From NCBI RefSeq assembly GCF_023630705.1, contig NZ_JALQEM010000036.1, forward strand, positions 62,001 through 126,000: 64,000 nt of DNA, in the 5' to 3' direction. Source of the stretch: Caballeronia sp. GAFFF1. Lineage in GTDB: Bacteria > Pseudomonadota > Gammaproteobacteria > Burkholderiales > Burkholderiaceae. The position numbers and the translations under genes were made by a program. The notes beneath the pieces are model-generated. The model saw nothing but the letters and a program-made list of their open reading frames with translations, made no database searches and was not told the origin of the DNA. Each line of letters opens with the position of its first letter. Within the stretch, counting starts at the first letter, position 1. Positions 33,917-43,028 of the stretch are shown in pieces.

Positions 33917-36091
33917 CTACTGCGTCTCTTTCGCGGCCAGCCGGAACTTGTGCAAGAGCGGTTCCGTGTAGCCGTTCGGCTGCGTGCGGCCTTCGAACAC
34001 CAGCGCGCACGCGGCCTTGAACGCGTACGAGCTGTCGAACGCGGGCGCCATCGGACGATAGTACGGATCGGCGTCGTTCTGCTTGTCGACGACGGCGGCC
34101 ATGCGCTCCAGCGTCTGGCGCACCTGCTCCTCCGTGACGATGCCGTGCCGCAGCCAGTTCGCGATGTGCTGGCTCGAAATGCGCAGCGTCGCGCGATCTT
34201 CCATCAGGCCGACATCATGAATGTCCGGCACCTTCGAGCAGCCGACGCCCTGATCGATCCAGCGCACCACGTAGCCGAGAATGCCTTGCGCGTTGTTCTC
34301 GATCTCGTTGCGGATATCGTCTTCCGTCCACGACGGATTCTCGACGACCGGAATGGTCAGGAGTCCGTCGAGAAGCCCGTTCTTCACGCTTTCGTAGTCG
34401 ATGCTTTCCATCTCCTGCTGAACCTGCTGCACATCGACTTGATGGTAATGCAGCGCGTGCAGCGTCGCGGCGGTGGGCGACGGCACCCACGCGGTGTTCG
34501 CGCCGGCTTTCGGATGCGCGATCTTCTGTTCGAGCATCGCGTGCATCAGGTCCGGCATGGCCCACATGCCCTTGCCGATCTGCGCGCGCCCGCGCAAGCC
34601 GGCGTTCAGGCCGACGAGCACGTTGTTGCGCTCGTACGCGCTGATCCACGCCGACGACTTCATGTCGCCCTTGCGCATCATCGGGCCGGCTTCCATCGAC
34701 GAATGCATCTCGTCGCCGGTGCGGTCCAGAAAGCCCGTGTTGATGAACGCGACGCGCGCGCTCGCCGCCGCGATACACGCCTTGAGGTTGACGCTGGTGC
34801 GCCGCTCCTCGTCCATGATGCCCATCTTGATGGTGTGACGCGGCAGGCCGAGCAGATCTTCCACGCGTGTGAAGAGCTCGTCCGAAAACGCCACTTCGGC
34901 AGGCCCGTGCATCTTCGGCTTCACGATATAGATGGAGCCGGTGCGCGAGTTGATCTTGTTCTTGAGATCGTGCATGGCGCCGAGCGTCGTCATCACCGCA
35001 TCGAGGATGCCTTCGGGCACTTCGTTGCCGTCGCGATCCAGCACGGCGGGGTTCGTCATCAGATGCCCGACATTGCGAATGAAAAGCAGCGAGCGGCCAT
35101 GCAGCTTGAGCGTGGAGCCGTTCGGCGCGGTGTATTGGCGGTCCGGGTTCAGGCTGCGCGTGAAGGTCTTGCCGTTCTTCGTGACCTGCTCCGACAGTTG
35201 GCCCTTCATCAAGCCGAGCCAGTTGCGGTAGAGCTGCGTCTTGTCGGCGGCATCCACGGCCGCGACCGAATCTTCGCAGTCGATGATCGTGCTCACGGCC
35301 GCTTCGATCAGCAGGTCCTTGACGTGCGCCGCGTCGGTCTTGCCGATGGAGTCGTTCGCGTCGATCTGAATCTCGATATGCAGGTCGTTGTGCTTGAGCA
35401 GCACGGCGTGCGGCGCGCTCGCATCGCCCTGAAAACCCGCGAACTGTTCCGGATTCGCGAGGCTGCTCTTGCCATCACGCAAGGTCACGACCAGTTGGCC
35501 GCGCTCGACGCTGTACTTCGTGGCGTCGGCGTGCGAGCCGTGCGCGAGCGGCGCGTTGTCGTCGAGGAACGCGCGCGCGTAGGCGATGACTTTCGCGCCG
35601 CGCTTCGGGTTGAACTCGGCGGTGCGCTCGGCGCCGTCGCTTTCGTCTATGGCGTCGGTGCCGTAAAGCGCGTCGTACAGGCTGCCCCAGCGCGCGTTCG
35701 CGGCGTTGAGCGCATAGCGCAGATTCGACAGCGGCACGACGAGCTGCGGGCCGGCCTGCTCGGCAATCTCGCGGTCCACGTTCGCCGTGGTCGCGCGCAC
35801 ATGCGCGGGCGCGGGAACGATATAGCCGATCTCCTCCAGGAACTTGCGATACGCGCGCAGATCGCGCACCGGGCCGGGATTGCTGCGGTGCCAGTTGTCG
35901 AGTTCGCTCTGCATGCGGTCCCGTTCGGCGAGCAACGCGCGGTTCTTCGGCGCGAGGTCGTGCACGAGTGCATCGAACCCTTGCCAGAAGGCTGCGGCAT
36001 CGACGCCCGTGCCGGGAATCGCTTCTTCTTCGACGAACTTGGCGAGGCTCGATGCGACCTTCAGGCCGTGCTGTTGAATCATGTCGTTCAT
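33917..36091 (-). CDS. glcB: Malate synthase G
   Basis: The protein has 724 residues from the ATG complementary to 36089-36091 (MNDMIQQHGLKVASSLAKFV), with GGAG 5 bases upstream; a GTG two codons earlier is less likely. Length and motifs fit the G isoform: DCEDSVAAVDAADK, RSLLFIRNVGHLMT, the glyoxylate/metal site in KMGIMDEERRTSVNL and DGLLTIPVVE. It condenses glyoxylate with acetyl-CoA to malate. No isocitrate lyase gene adjoins it. Confidence 0.93.
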   Translation of the reverse strand: MNDMIQQHGLKVASSLAKFVEEEAIPGTGVDAAAFWQGFDALVHDLAPKNRALLAERDRMQSELDNWHRSNPGPVRDLRAYRKFLEEIGYIVPAPAHVRATTANVDREIAEQAGPQLVVPLSNLRYALNAANARWGSLYDALYGTDAIDESDGAERTAEFNPKRGAKVIAYARAFLDDNAPLAHGSHADATKYSVERGQLVVTLRDGKSSLANPEQFAGFQGDASAPHAVLLKHNDLHIEIQIDANDSIGKTDAAHVKDLLIEAAVSTIIDCEDSVAAVDAADKTQLYRNWLGLMKGQLSEQVTKNGKTFTRSLNPDRQYTAPNGSTLKLHGRSLLFIRNVGHLMTNPAVLDRDGNEVPEGILDAVMTTLGAMHDLKNKINSRTGSIYIVKPKMHGPAEVAFSDELFTRVEDLLGLPRHTIKMGIMDEERRTSVNLKACIAAASARVAFINTGFLDRTGDEMHSSMEAGPMMRKGDMKSSAWISAYERNNVLVGLNAGLRGRAQIGKGMWAMPDLMHAMLEQKIAHPKAGANTAWVPSPTAATLHALHYHQVDVQQVQQEMESIDYESVKNGLLDGLLTIPVVENPSWTEDDIRNEIENNAQGILGYVVRWIDQGVGCSKVPDIHDVGLMEDRATLRISSQHIANWLRHGIVTEEQVRQTLERMAAVVDKQNDADPYYRPMAPAFDSSYAFKAACALVFEGRTQPNGYTEPLLHKFRLAAKETQ

Positions 36092-36239
36092 GGGCACTCC
36101 GGCTGATTGCTGCTTAAAAGAATGGGGGCGGGGTGGCTTATGGTAGCGCGGATCGAGGGCGGGATCGAATCTTGACCGCGCGCAAGCGATGTGCCTGCGC
36201 GGGCGGCATTAGGCTGTCGAAGAGAAATGTTGGATCAGT

Positions 36240-36273
36240 CCGGCCCGTCGCGGGCAATGCGCGACCGGGCCGG
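36240..36273 (-). terminator. Strong hairpin after the PaoC-like gene
   Basis: CCGGCCC (36240-36246) pairs with GGGCCGG (36267-36273) and GTCGCG (36247-36252) with CGCGAC (36260-36265), with one bulged base, 8 bases past the operon's stop. No T-run follows on the minus strand, so Rho dependence or mRNA protection is possible. Confidence 0.5.
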
Positions 36274-36280
36274 GGGATGA

Positions 36281-38518
36281 CTACGCGCCGAGCAGATCCT
36301 CGATCATGACCGGCAGTTTCCTGACCCGCACGCCGGTCGCGTGGTAGACCGCTCCGGTGATGGCCGCCGCGATGCCCGCAAGCCCGATCTCCGCGATACC
36401 CCGCGCGCCGAGTTCGTTGAACACCGTATCGGGATGGTCGAGGAAAGTCACATCGAGGCGGGGCGTGTCCGCATGCGTCGCGACCACGTAATCGGCCAGA
36501 TTGTTGTTGACCGGCGCGCCGCTGCGCTCGTCGTAGACCGTGTGCTCGAAAAGCGCCATGCCGACGCCCATCACCACTGCGCCTTCCACCTGATTGCGCG
36601 CGGCACGCGGATTGAGAATCTTGCCGCCGTCTATCACGGTGACCACGCGGCTCACGCGCAGCCGCGCCGTCTCCGGCTCCCACGTCACTTCCGCGAAATG
36701 CGCGCCGTACGAGTGAATAGACCACTCCTTCTTGAGCGGATCGTCGAAGCCGCCTTTCGCGCTCGCGCTGCCCGACGCCGCGTGCATGCGCGCCGCCTCC
36801 AGAATGCGCGGAAACGGCACGCCGTTCTCCGGCGCTTCGTTCTTGCGATGCACCCGCGCGTGGCTGAACGCGAGTTCGTCCGCCTTCGCGCCCGCGAACG
36901 GCGAGCCCTCCGCCGCCGCTGCCCGCGAGAGCACCATCTCGACGGCGGCGCGCGTTGCGTCCATCACGGCGGGAATCACCGATGCCGTCGCCGCCGATCC
37001 GCCGGAGATCGGGCCGAGCGGCAACGCGGTGTCGCCGAGGCCGACTTCGATTCTGTCGAGCGCGATGCCGGTCTGCTCCGCGACGAGCTGAGCGAGGATC
37101 GTGTACGTGCCCGTGCCGATGTCCTGCGTGCCGCACACGACGCGCGCCGTTCCGTCCGCGCGAAGATCGACGCTCGCTTCCGCCGAGAAGCGCAGCCCCG
37201 GCCAGCTGCACGCGCCGACGCCCCAGCCGAGCGTGAGTCCGTCGCGCTTCATCGAGCCGACTTCCGGCGTGCGCTGCGACCAGCCGAAGCGTTCCGCGCC
37301 CGTCTTCAGACATTCGACGAGATGCCGCGACGAAAACGGCAAGCCGCTGCTTTCATCGAGAGAAGGTTCGTTGCGCAGGCGCAATTCGACCGGGTCCATC
37401 TTCAGCGCAATGGCGAGCTCGTCTATCGCGGATTCCAGCGCGTAAAGGCCGGGCACCGCGCCCGGGCCGCGCATCGACGTGGGCGAGCCGACGTGGCGCT
37501 TGACCGTGCCGCCCGTCACGCGCAGATTCGCCGTGCTGTACATGTGCGGCGTGGCTTCGCCGCAGTCTTCGGTGTAGTCGTCGGCGAGCGCGCTGTGATT
37601 CAGGAAGTCGTGCTGCAAGGACACGAGCTTGCCATCCTGCGTCGCCGCGAGCCGCACGCGCTGCTGCGTCACCGGACGATGCCCGACGTTCTGGAACATC
37701 ATCTTGCGGCTCACGACGAGCTTCACCGGCCGGCCGGTCAGACGCGTCGCGGCGGCGGCGAGCAGCGAATGCGGCCACATCCACAACTTGCCGCCGAAGC
37801 CCGAGCCGAGATAGCGCGAGATCACGCGCACCTTCTCTTTCGGCACGCCGAGCATCTGCACGAGCGTCCCGCGATGGTTGGACACCGCCTGACTCGTCTC
37901 GTAAAACGTGTAGCTCTCGCCGTCCCATTGCGCAATGGTCGAATGCAGCTCGATCGGATTATGCGTCTCGACGGGCGTGACATACGTCTCGTCGATCTTC
38001 ACCGGCGCGCTGGCGAACGCGCCGTCCGGATCGCCGCGTTCGCTCGCGACCTTGGGCGCCTTGTCGGGTGTCAGCGCGGCGCTGACATCGTGCGGCGCGA
38101 CTTCGTAGCCGACCTTGATCGCAGCGGCCGCCGCGCTCGCGGCTTCGAACGTGACCGCGATCACGCACGCGACGTATTGCCCGTAATAACGAATGACGTC
38201 GTCTTCGAACGGCGGGCGCTGTTCATCGACATAACCGTTCTCGAACGAGTTGCCGGGGATGCGATACAGACGCCCGATATTGCCGCGATGCAGAACGAGC
38301 TTCACGCCCGGCATCGCTTCGGCGGCGGCGAATTCTAGCGACGTGATCCTGCCGCTCGCGATGGTGCTACAGACCGGCACGGCGTACAGCATGCCGGGCA
38401 GATCGACATCGGATGTGTAAGTCGCGCGGCCGCAGACCTTGAGCGGTCCGTCGATGCGCGACTGCGGCCGTCCGATGACGCCGTTCGGTGACGGCTGAAT
38501 GTCTGGCGCAGTGGACAT
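36281..38518 (-). CDS. paoC: PaoC-like molybdopterin-binding aldehyde oxidoreductase subunit
   Basis: The protein has 745 residues; GGAGGA lies 9 bases upstream of the start. It belongs to the xanthine dehydrogenase family large subunits: RIDGPLKVCGRATYTSDVDL at the start, SRYLGSGFGGKLWMWPH, MRGPGAVPGLYALESAIDEL and the catalytic-Glu region in ARGIAEIGLAGIAAAITGAV near the C-terminus. Order and sizes of the three genes match E. coli paoABC (yagTSR), which oxidises aldehydes. The cofactor insertion chaperone (PaoD/XdhC type) is not in the window. Confidence 0.86.
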   Translation of the reverse strand: MSTAPDIQPSPNGVIGRPQSRIDGPLKVCGRATYTSDVDLPGMLYAVPVCSTIASGRITSLEFAAAEAMPGVKLVLHRGNIGRLYRIPGNSFENGYVDEQRPPFEDDVIRYYGQYVACVIAVTFEAASAAAAAIKVGYEVAPHDVSAALTPDKAPKVASERGDPDGAFASAPVKIDETYVTPVETHNPIELHSTIAQWDGESYTFYETSQAVSNHRGTLVQMLGVPKEKVRVISRYLGSGFGGKLWMWPHSLLAAAATRLTGRPVKLVVSRKMMFQNVGHRPVTQQRVRLAATQDGKLVSLQHDFLNHSALADDYTEDCGEATPHMYSTANLRVTGGTVKRHVGSPTSMRGPGAVPGLYALESAIDELAIALKMDPVELRLRNEPSLDESSGLPFSSRHLVECLKTGAERFGWSQRTPEVGSMKRDGLTLGWGVGACSWPGLRFSAEASVDLRADGTARVVCGTQDIGTGTYTILAQLVAEQTGIALDRIEVGLGDTALPLGPISGGSAATASVIPAVMDATRAAVEMVLSRAAAAEGSPFAGAKADELAFSHARVHRKNEAPENGVPFPRILEAARMHAASGSASAKGGFDDPLKKEWSIHSYGAHFAEVTWEPETARLRVSRVVTVIDGGKILNPRAARNQVEGAVVMGVGMALFEHTVYDERSGAPVNNNLADYVVATHADTPRLDVTFLDHPDTVFNELGARGIAEIGLAGIAAAITGAVYHATGVRVRKLPVMIEDLLGA

Positions 38519-38559
38519 GGGTCGGTTCCTCCATCAGGTTCAGACGGGTTCAGACGGAT

Positions 38560-39564
38560 TCAGGATGCTTGCGTGGCGAGCTTCAGCGCATGCACGATGC
38601 AGCGCTTCGCCAGCTCCACCTTGAAGGCGTTGCCGCTTTGCGGCTTCGCGTCGGCGAGCGCGGCGTCGGCGGCGCGGCGGAAGGCCGCTTCGTCGGGCGC
38701 GGCGTTCAGCAGTTCGTTTTCGGCTTCGCGCGCGCGCCAGGGCTTCGTCGCGACGCCGCCCAAGCCGACGCGAACATGCGCGATGCGTCCGTCGCTCACG
38801 CCGATGACAATGGCGGCAGAGGCCAGCGCGAATTCGTACGAAGCGCGGTCGCGCAGCTTCAGATACAGCGAACGTGTGCCCGCGACCGGCGGCGGCAGCG
38901 TCACGTGCGTGATGAGATCGCCGGGTTCGAGCACGGTCTCGCGATCGGGCGTCGAACCGGGCAGCAGATGGAAGTCGTCGAATGCGATCGCGCGTTGGCC
39001 TCGCGCGCCTTCGACGTGAACCGTCGCTTCCAGCGCGGCGAGCGCCACATTCATGTCCGACGGATTGCTCGCGATGCACGCTTCGCTCGTGCCGAGAATC
39101 GCCTGCGTGCGGTTGAAGCCGCCGATGGCTGCGCAGCCCGTGCCCGGCTCGCGCTTGTTGCAGGGCGACGCGGTATCGCGGAAATAGACGCAGCGCGTGC
39201 GCTGCAACAGGTTGCCGCCGGTCGTCGCCATGTTGCGTAGCTGAACGGACGCGCCCGACAGCACCGCCTGCGAAAGCACCGTATAACGCTCGCGTATCAG
39301 CGGATGATGCGCGAGATCCGAATTGCGCGAGGTCGCGCCGATGCGCACGCCGCCGTCGTCCGTCGCTTCGATCTTGTCGAGCGGCAAACGGCTGATGTCG
39401 ACGATGCGCGCGGGCTGCTCGACGTTGAGCTTCATCAGGTCGATGAGCGTCGTGCCGCCCGCGAGAAATCGCACTTCCGCGCCTTGCTGCGCGGTATGCG
39501 CCGTCGCGCCCGTGTGGATGGCGTCAGGCAGGTCGCGCGCGCGGGAAAGCTGGAACATTTCCAT
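38560..39564 (-). CDS. paoB: PaoB-like FAD-binding subunit with extra Cys cluster
   Basis: The protein has 334 residues with GAGGAG 6 bases upstream. FAD-binding signatures are RFLAGGTTLIDLMKLNVEQP and NMATTGGNLLQRTRC. A Cys-rich loop from Cys125 (RCVYFRDTASPC then NKREPGTGC) is the extra 4Fe-4S site characteristic of PaoB rather than ordinary xanthine dehydrogenase FAD subunits. It carries electrons from the molybdenum and 2Fe-2S centres to an external acceptor. Starts 10 bases after the 2Fe-2S subunit gene. Confidence 0.86.
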   Translation of the reverse strand: MEMFQLSRARDLPDAIHTGATAHTAQQGAEVRFLAGGTTLIDLMKLNVEQPARIVDISRLPLDKIEATDDGGVRIGATSRNSDLAHHPLIRERYTVLSQAVLSGASVQLRNMATTGGNLLQRTRCVYFRDTASPCNKREPGTGCAAIGGFNRTQAILGTSEACIASNPSDMNVALAALEATVHVEGARGQRAIAFDDFHLLPGSTPDRETVLEPGDLITHVTLPPPVAGTRSLYLKLRDRASYEFALASAAIVIGVSDGRIAHVRVGLGGVATKPWRAREAENELLNAAPDEAAFRRAADAALADAKPQSGNAFKVELAKRCIVHALKLATQAS

Positions 39565-39574
39565 GGCGCGCTCC

Positions 39575-40177
39575 TCAGCCCTTGTTGCCGCGCACGGACT
39601 GAATCGCCGCGACGATGTTCTGATAGGCGCCGCAACGGCACAGATTGCCGCTCATGGCTTCGCGCACGGCTTCGTCGTCCGGGCCGATGGGTTCGTCCAG
39701 CAGCGCGACCGCCGACATCAACTGGCCGGCGGTGCAGTAGCCGCACTGATAGCCGTCGCATTCGACGAAGGCCGCCTGTAGCGGATGCAGCGCTTCCACT
39801 TCGCCGATGCCTTCGATGGTGGTGATCGCGTCGCCGTCGTGCGCGGCAGCGAGGCACAGACACGAGTTCACGCGGCGGCCGTTGACATGCACCGTGCATG
39901 CGCCGCATTGCCCGTGATCGCAGCCTTTTTTCGTGCCGGTCAGATGCAGATGCTCGCGCAATGCGTCGAGCAGCGTCGTGCGCGGATCGAGCGACAGCGT
40001 CATGCTGCGGCCGTTCACGGTAAGCGTGACGCTGGCGCTCGCATCGCTTGTCTTGGTCGATGGCGGCGTGAGCACTTCGGCCGGCGCGGCGTGCGTCGCG
40101 GACTCTGTTTCAGGAACGCCAGGCGGCGTGCGCGGCATGATGCGCGTGGCGTTCGATTGAGGGACGGGGTGTTGCAT
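39575..40177 (-). CDS. paoA: PaoA-like 2Fe-2S subunit lacking an obvious Tat signal
   Basis: The protein has 200 residues from the ATG complementary to 40175-40177, with AAGGAG upstream. The N-terminal 50 residues are Pro/Ser/Thr-rich. Plant-type 2Fe-2S ligands appear in KKGCDHGQCGACTVH, and a second cluster in CDGYQCGYCTAGQL and GNLCRCGAYQNIV. E. coli PaoA begins with a Tat signal that exports the complex; here no twin-Arg plus hydrophobic segment is seen, so the enzyme may be cytoplasmic. Confidence 0.86.
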   Translation of the reverse strand: MQHPVPQSNATRIMPRTPPGVPETESATHAAPAEVLTPPSTKTSDASASVTLTVNGRSMTLSLDPRTTLLDALREHLHLTGTKKGCDHGQCGACTVHVNGRRVNSCLCLAAAHDGDAITTIEGIGEVEALHPLQAAFVECDGYQCGYCTAGQLMSAVALLDEPIGPDDEAVREAMSGNLCRCGAYQNIVAAIQSVRGNKG

Positions 40178-40575
40178 CGAGCATTCTCCTTTTCGACCGG
40201 CGCGGCGGCGCGTCCGGCCCCATGCAAATGGTTGCGGGCAGTGGCGCGACTTGCGGCAGTAAAGCGGCAGGAAGCGTCCAGACTGAAAAAGACGAAGAAG
40301 CGGCGACACATGCGGGGCGCGGCGAGCGCCCGCCAGTGCGGAGATGCGGCGCGAAACGGGTTTGCGCATGAAGGCGTCAGGACCGTTCCGGCTTTCGGTG
40401 TGATACGAGGCGACACTCAGTCAGTATAGGCAGACGCAGCGGATCTTTCACGATTCGTGCGCCGGGTACTTTGATCTCGGCTCGCGGCAGACTGCATCTC
40501 TGTACCGGGGATGGTAGCGTTCGCAGTGTCGCTTCACTGCCTTCACTACTGCCTATTTCCGCCCGATTCCGCCCG
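40178..40575. other. 398-base divergent intergenic region
   Basis: No gene supported. It must hold the promoters of the pao-like operon and the nitroreductase gene. A GC-rich dyad is centred near 40325 (GGGGCGCGGCGAGCGCCCG). I could not place convincing -35/-10 pairs. Confidence 0.35.
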
Positions 40576-41262
40576 ATGAACGAAAGCCTTTCCGTCACCG
40601 ATGCCATCGCCACGCGCCGTTCGATCCGCGCGTTCTTGCCCGATCCTGTCGATCGCACGACGCTCGAAGCGATCTTCACGCACGCCTGCCGCGCGCCTTC
40701 GGGCAGCAACATCCAGCCGTGGAAGGTGTACGTGCTGACGGGCGACGTCAAAGCGGCGCTGTCGCAGGCGATACTCGACGTGTTCAACGATCCGGATGCC
40801 GACCGCGAGCACGAAGAAGAGTTTCCGTACTATCCGCGCACGTGGTCCTCGCCTTATCTCGAGCGCCGCCGCGCGCTCGGCATCGGTCTTTATACGCTGC
40901 TCGGCCTGACACGCGAAAACAAGCAAGGCATGCATGCGCAGATGGCGCGCAATTTCGAGTTCTTCGGCGCGCCCGTGGGCGTCATCTTCACGACGGATCG
41001 CACGATGGAGCGCGGTTCATGGCTCGACTACGGCATGTTCCTGCAGAACGTGATGTTGATGGCGCGCGCCTTCGGCCTCGATACGTGTCCGCAGGCGGCG
41101 TTCAACCGCTATCACCGCATCATTGCGGCGCACCTGAAACTGCCGGAGAACGAGACGGTGGTCTGCGGCATGAGCCTCGGTTATGCGGACTGGTCGCAGC
41201 CGGAGAATCAGTTGATTAGCGCGCGGGAGCCGCTGCACAACGTGCTGCGTTTCGTCGATTAG
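40576..41262 (+). CDS. Nitroreductase-family flavoprotein
   Basis: The protein has 228 residues from ATG 40576. FMN-binding motifs are TRRSIRAFLPDPVD, CRAPSGSNIQPWKVYVLTGD and the C-terminal CGMSLGYADWSQPENQL. LDYGMFLQNVMLMARAFGLD is the typical dimer-core helix. Members reduce nitro compounds, quinones or enones with NAD(P)H; a physiological substrate is not indicated. Divergent from the pao-like operon. Confidence 0.87.
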   Translation: MNESLSVTDAIATRRSIRAFLPDPVDRTTLEAIFTHACRAPSGSNIQPWKVYVLTGDVKAALSQAILDVFNDPDADREHEEEFPYYPRTWSSPYLERRRALGIGLYTLLGLTRENKQGMHAQMARNFEFFGAPVGVIFTTDRTMERGSWLDYGMFLQNVMLMARAFGLDTCPQAAFNRYHRIIAAHLKLPENETVVCGMSLGYADWSQPENQLISAREPLHNVLRFVD

Positions 41263-41370
41263 TCAGTGGGCCATGATGCCGCGAGCGAGAAGCGAAAGCG
41301 CGAGTTCGCCTAGCGTCACGAAGATGACGAGCACGACGATCACGGCGAGAAGACGCATGAGCAATTGCAT
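41263..41370 (-). CDS. 35-residue single-span membrane protein
   Basis: The frame runs from the ATG complementary to 41368-41370 with GAGG just upstream: MQLLMRLLAVIVVLVIFVTL then GELALSLLARGIMAH. It is one hydrophobic helix with short ends. It begins 11 bases after the T-run of the terminator at 41382-41405 and stops directly against the nitroreductase stop codon. Expression would need read-through of that terminator or a start inside it. Confidence 0.5.
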   Translation of the reverse strand: MQLLMRLLAVIVVLVIFVTLGELALSLLARGIMAH

Positions 41371-41381
41371 TGCCTCGGCCT

Positions 41382-41405
41382 AAAAAAAAGGCCGCTTGCG
41401 CGGCC
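41382..41405 (-). terminator. Rho-independent terminator of the MHS transporter gene
   Basis: On the minus strand GGCCGC, loop GCAA, GCGGCC and then eight T. An alternative pairing uses GGCC at 41377-41380 with GGCC at 41390-41393, which would loop out the T-run and break the terminator stem. Confidence 0.8.
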
Positions 41406-41482
41406 GGAAGGAGGGGTGGGTCGGTCGAATGCAGACTACGACCCGTTCCTTAATCGAGGCTTAAGCAATGCAATGCAGCGCG

Positions 41483-42799
41483 TTAGCGCAGCGCGTCGCT
41501 GTAGCGGTCGCGCAGCGGAAGAATCGTCACCAGCGCGACGGCGCTGCCGAAGATGACGTAATAGCAGATCGCGAGCGGATCGCCCGTCGTCATCGTGAGC
41601 CATTGGACGATAGCCGGCGCAAAGCCGCCGAAGATCATCACCGCGACGTTGTAGCTAACCGAGATGCCCGTCGAGCGGACGCTGGACGGCAGCAGTTCCG
41701 AGATGAACGCGGGATAGCAGCCCTGATACGCGCTGAGATAAACCATGAGCAACGCCTGGCAGCAGATCAGCGTCGGCAGGCTCGGATGCGCGGTCAGGAA
41801 CGAGAAGATCGGGTAGGCGGTCACGAGCGACAGCGCGAGCGCGGTGGCCATCACCTTCTTGCGCCCGAGACGATCCGACAGTCTGCCGAAGACCGGGCAG
41901 CAGACGAGATAGACCAGCGCGCCGATGGTCGAGCTGATGAGGCCGTCGGTGAGCGCCATGTGCAGCACGCGCGTCGCGTGCGTCGGCAGGTATAACAAAA
42001 AGATATACGTGCCGATGGTGCCGAACACGGTCAGCCCCAGGCCGGCCAGCACGGGCAGCCAATGCTTCGTCGCCGTATCGCGGATAGGGCTCGCGCTGAG
42101 TTCGTTTTTCTGCGCCTTCTCGACGAAGACCGGCGATTCGTCCAGTTTCGAGCGCAAATAGAGACCTACCGGCACGATCAACAGGCCGATCACGAACGGC
42201 ACGCGCCAGCCCCAGCTGCTGAGATGCTCGGGACTGAGCGTGCGCGTGAGCACTGCGCCGAAGAACGAACCCGCGAGGCTCGCGGCGGCCTGCGCGACCA
42301 TCTGAAAACTGCCGAAGTAACCGCGCTTGTTCGCGGGCGCGTATTCGACGAGGAACGCCGTCGCGCAGCCCACTTCGCCGCCCGCGGAGAAACCCTGGAT
42401 CAGGCGGCCGAGCAGCATCAGAAGCGGCGCGGCCACGCCGATGGCTGCATACGTCGGCGCAAATGCGATGATCGCGATACCGACGGCCATCAGCGAAATG
42501 GTGAGCGTGAGCGCCGACTTGCGCCCGACGCGATCGGCCACCGCGCCGAGCACCACGCCGCCGAGCGGCCGCGTGAGAAAGCCCACGCCGAAGGTCGCCC
42601 AGGTGGCGAGCAGCGAGATGGTCGGGCTGGTCGCCGGAAAATACAGCTTCGCGATGATGACCGCGAAGAAGCCGTACACCATAAAGTCGAACCATTCCAG
42701 CGCATTGCCGATGGTCGATACGACGATGGCGCGTCGCCCGGAAAGATTGACCGCGGTGTTTTCGCCGGCGGCGTGGGAAGCAGGTAGTACGGTGCTCAT
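41483..42799 (-). CDS. MHS-family (metabolite:proton symporter) MFS transporter
   Basis: The protein has 438 residues from the ATG complementary to 42797-42799, with GGAG 8 bases upstream. The MHS subgroup start is visible (RRAIVVSTIGNALEWFDFMV, YGFFAVIIAKLYFP), followed by RPLGGVVLGAVADRVGRKSA, the typical loop between helices 2 and 3, and a second-half counterpart GRLSDRLGRKKV. Twelve helices expected. Relatives carry citrate, shikimate, proline-betaine or other carboxylates. Divergent from a LysR gene and near an amidohydrolase whose product it might carry. Confidence 0.85.
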   Translation of the reverse strand: MSTVLPASHAAGENTAVNLSGRRAIVVSTIGNALEWFDFMVYGFFAVIIAKLYFPATSPTISLLATWATFGVGFLTRPLGGVVLGAVADRVGRKSALTLTISLMAVGIAIIAFAPTYAAIGVAAPLLMLLGRLIQGFSAGGEVGCATAFLVEYAPANKRGYFGSFQMVAQAAASLAGSFFGAVLTRTLSPEHLSSWGWRVPFVIGLLIVPVGLYLRSKLDESPVFVEKAQKNELSASPIRDTATKHWLPVLAGLGLTVFGTIGTYIFLLYLPTHATRVLHMALTDGLISSTIGALVYLVCCPVFGRLSDRLGRKKVMATALALSLVTAYPIFSFLTAHPSLPTLICCQALLMVYLSAYQGCYPAFISELLPSSVRSTGISVSYNVAVMIFGGFAPAIVQWLTMTTGDPLAICYYVIFGSAVALVTILPLRDRYSDALR

Positions 42800-42931
42800 C
42801 GAGTGGACTCCGTGGCTTGGGGTCGAGTGTGGGGGTAAAAGCGCGGTGGCTCCCGGCTTCGTTGCGACGACATCCGCTTCAACCTGCTGAAACGACCCCA
42901 CAAGAGTACGCTTCGCTGAAATAAGAAAATA

Positions 42932-42942
42932 TAGAATTTCTA
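42932..42942. promoter_or_regulatory. AT-rich palindrome TAGAATTTCTA in the LysR/MFS intergenic region
   Basis: An 11-bp dyad (TAGAA, T, TTCTA) lies 87 bases upstream of the LysR start and 133 upstream of the transporter start, in an AT-rich patch. It suits a LysR-type binding site. Confidence 0.4.
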
Positions 42943-43028
42943 AACTGACACTCAAGGAAACCTGATTACAACGTCAGGTGCTTCCCTAATACCGAACGAG
43001 ATCGCCACGAGCGCGCCACGAGATCGCC

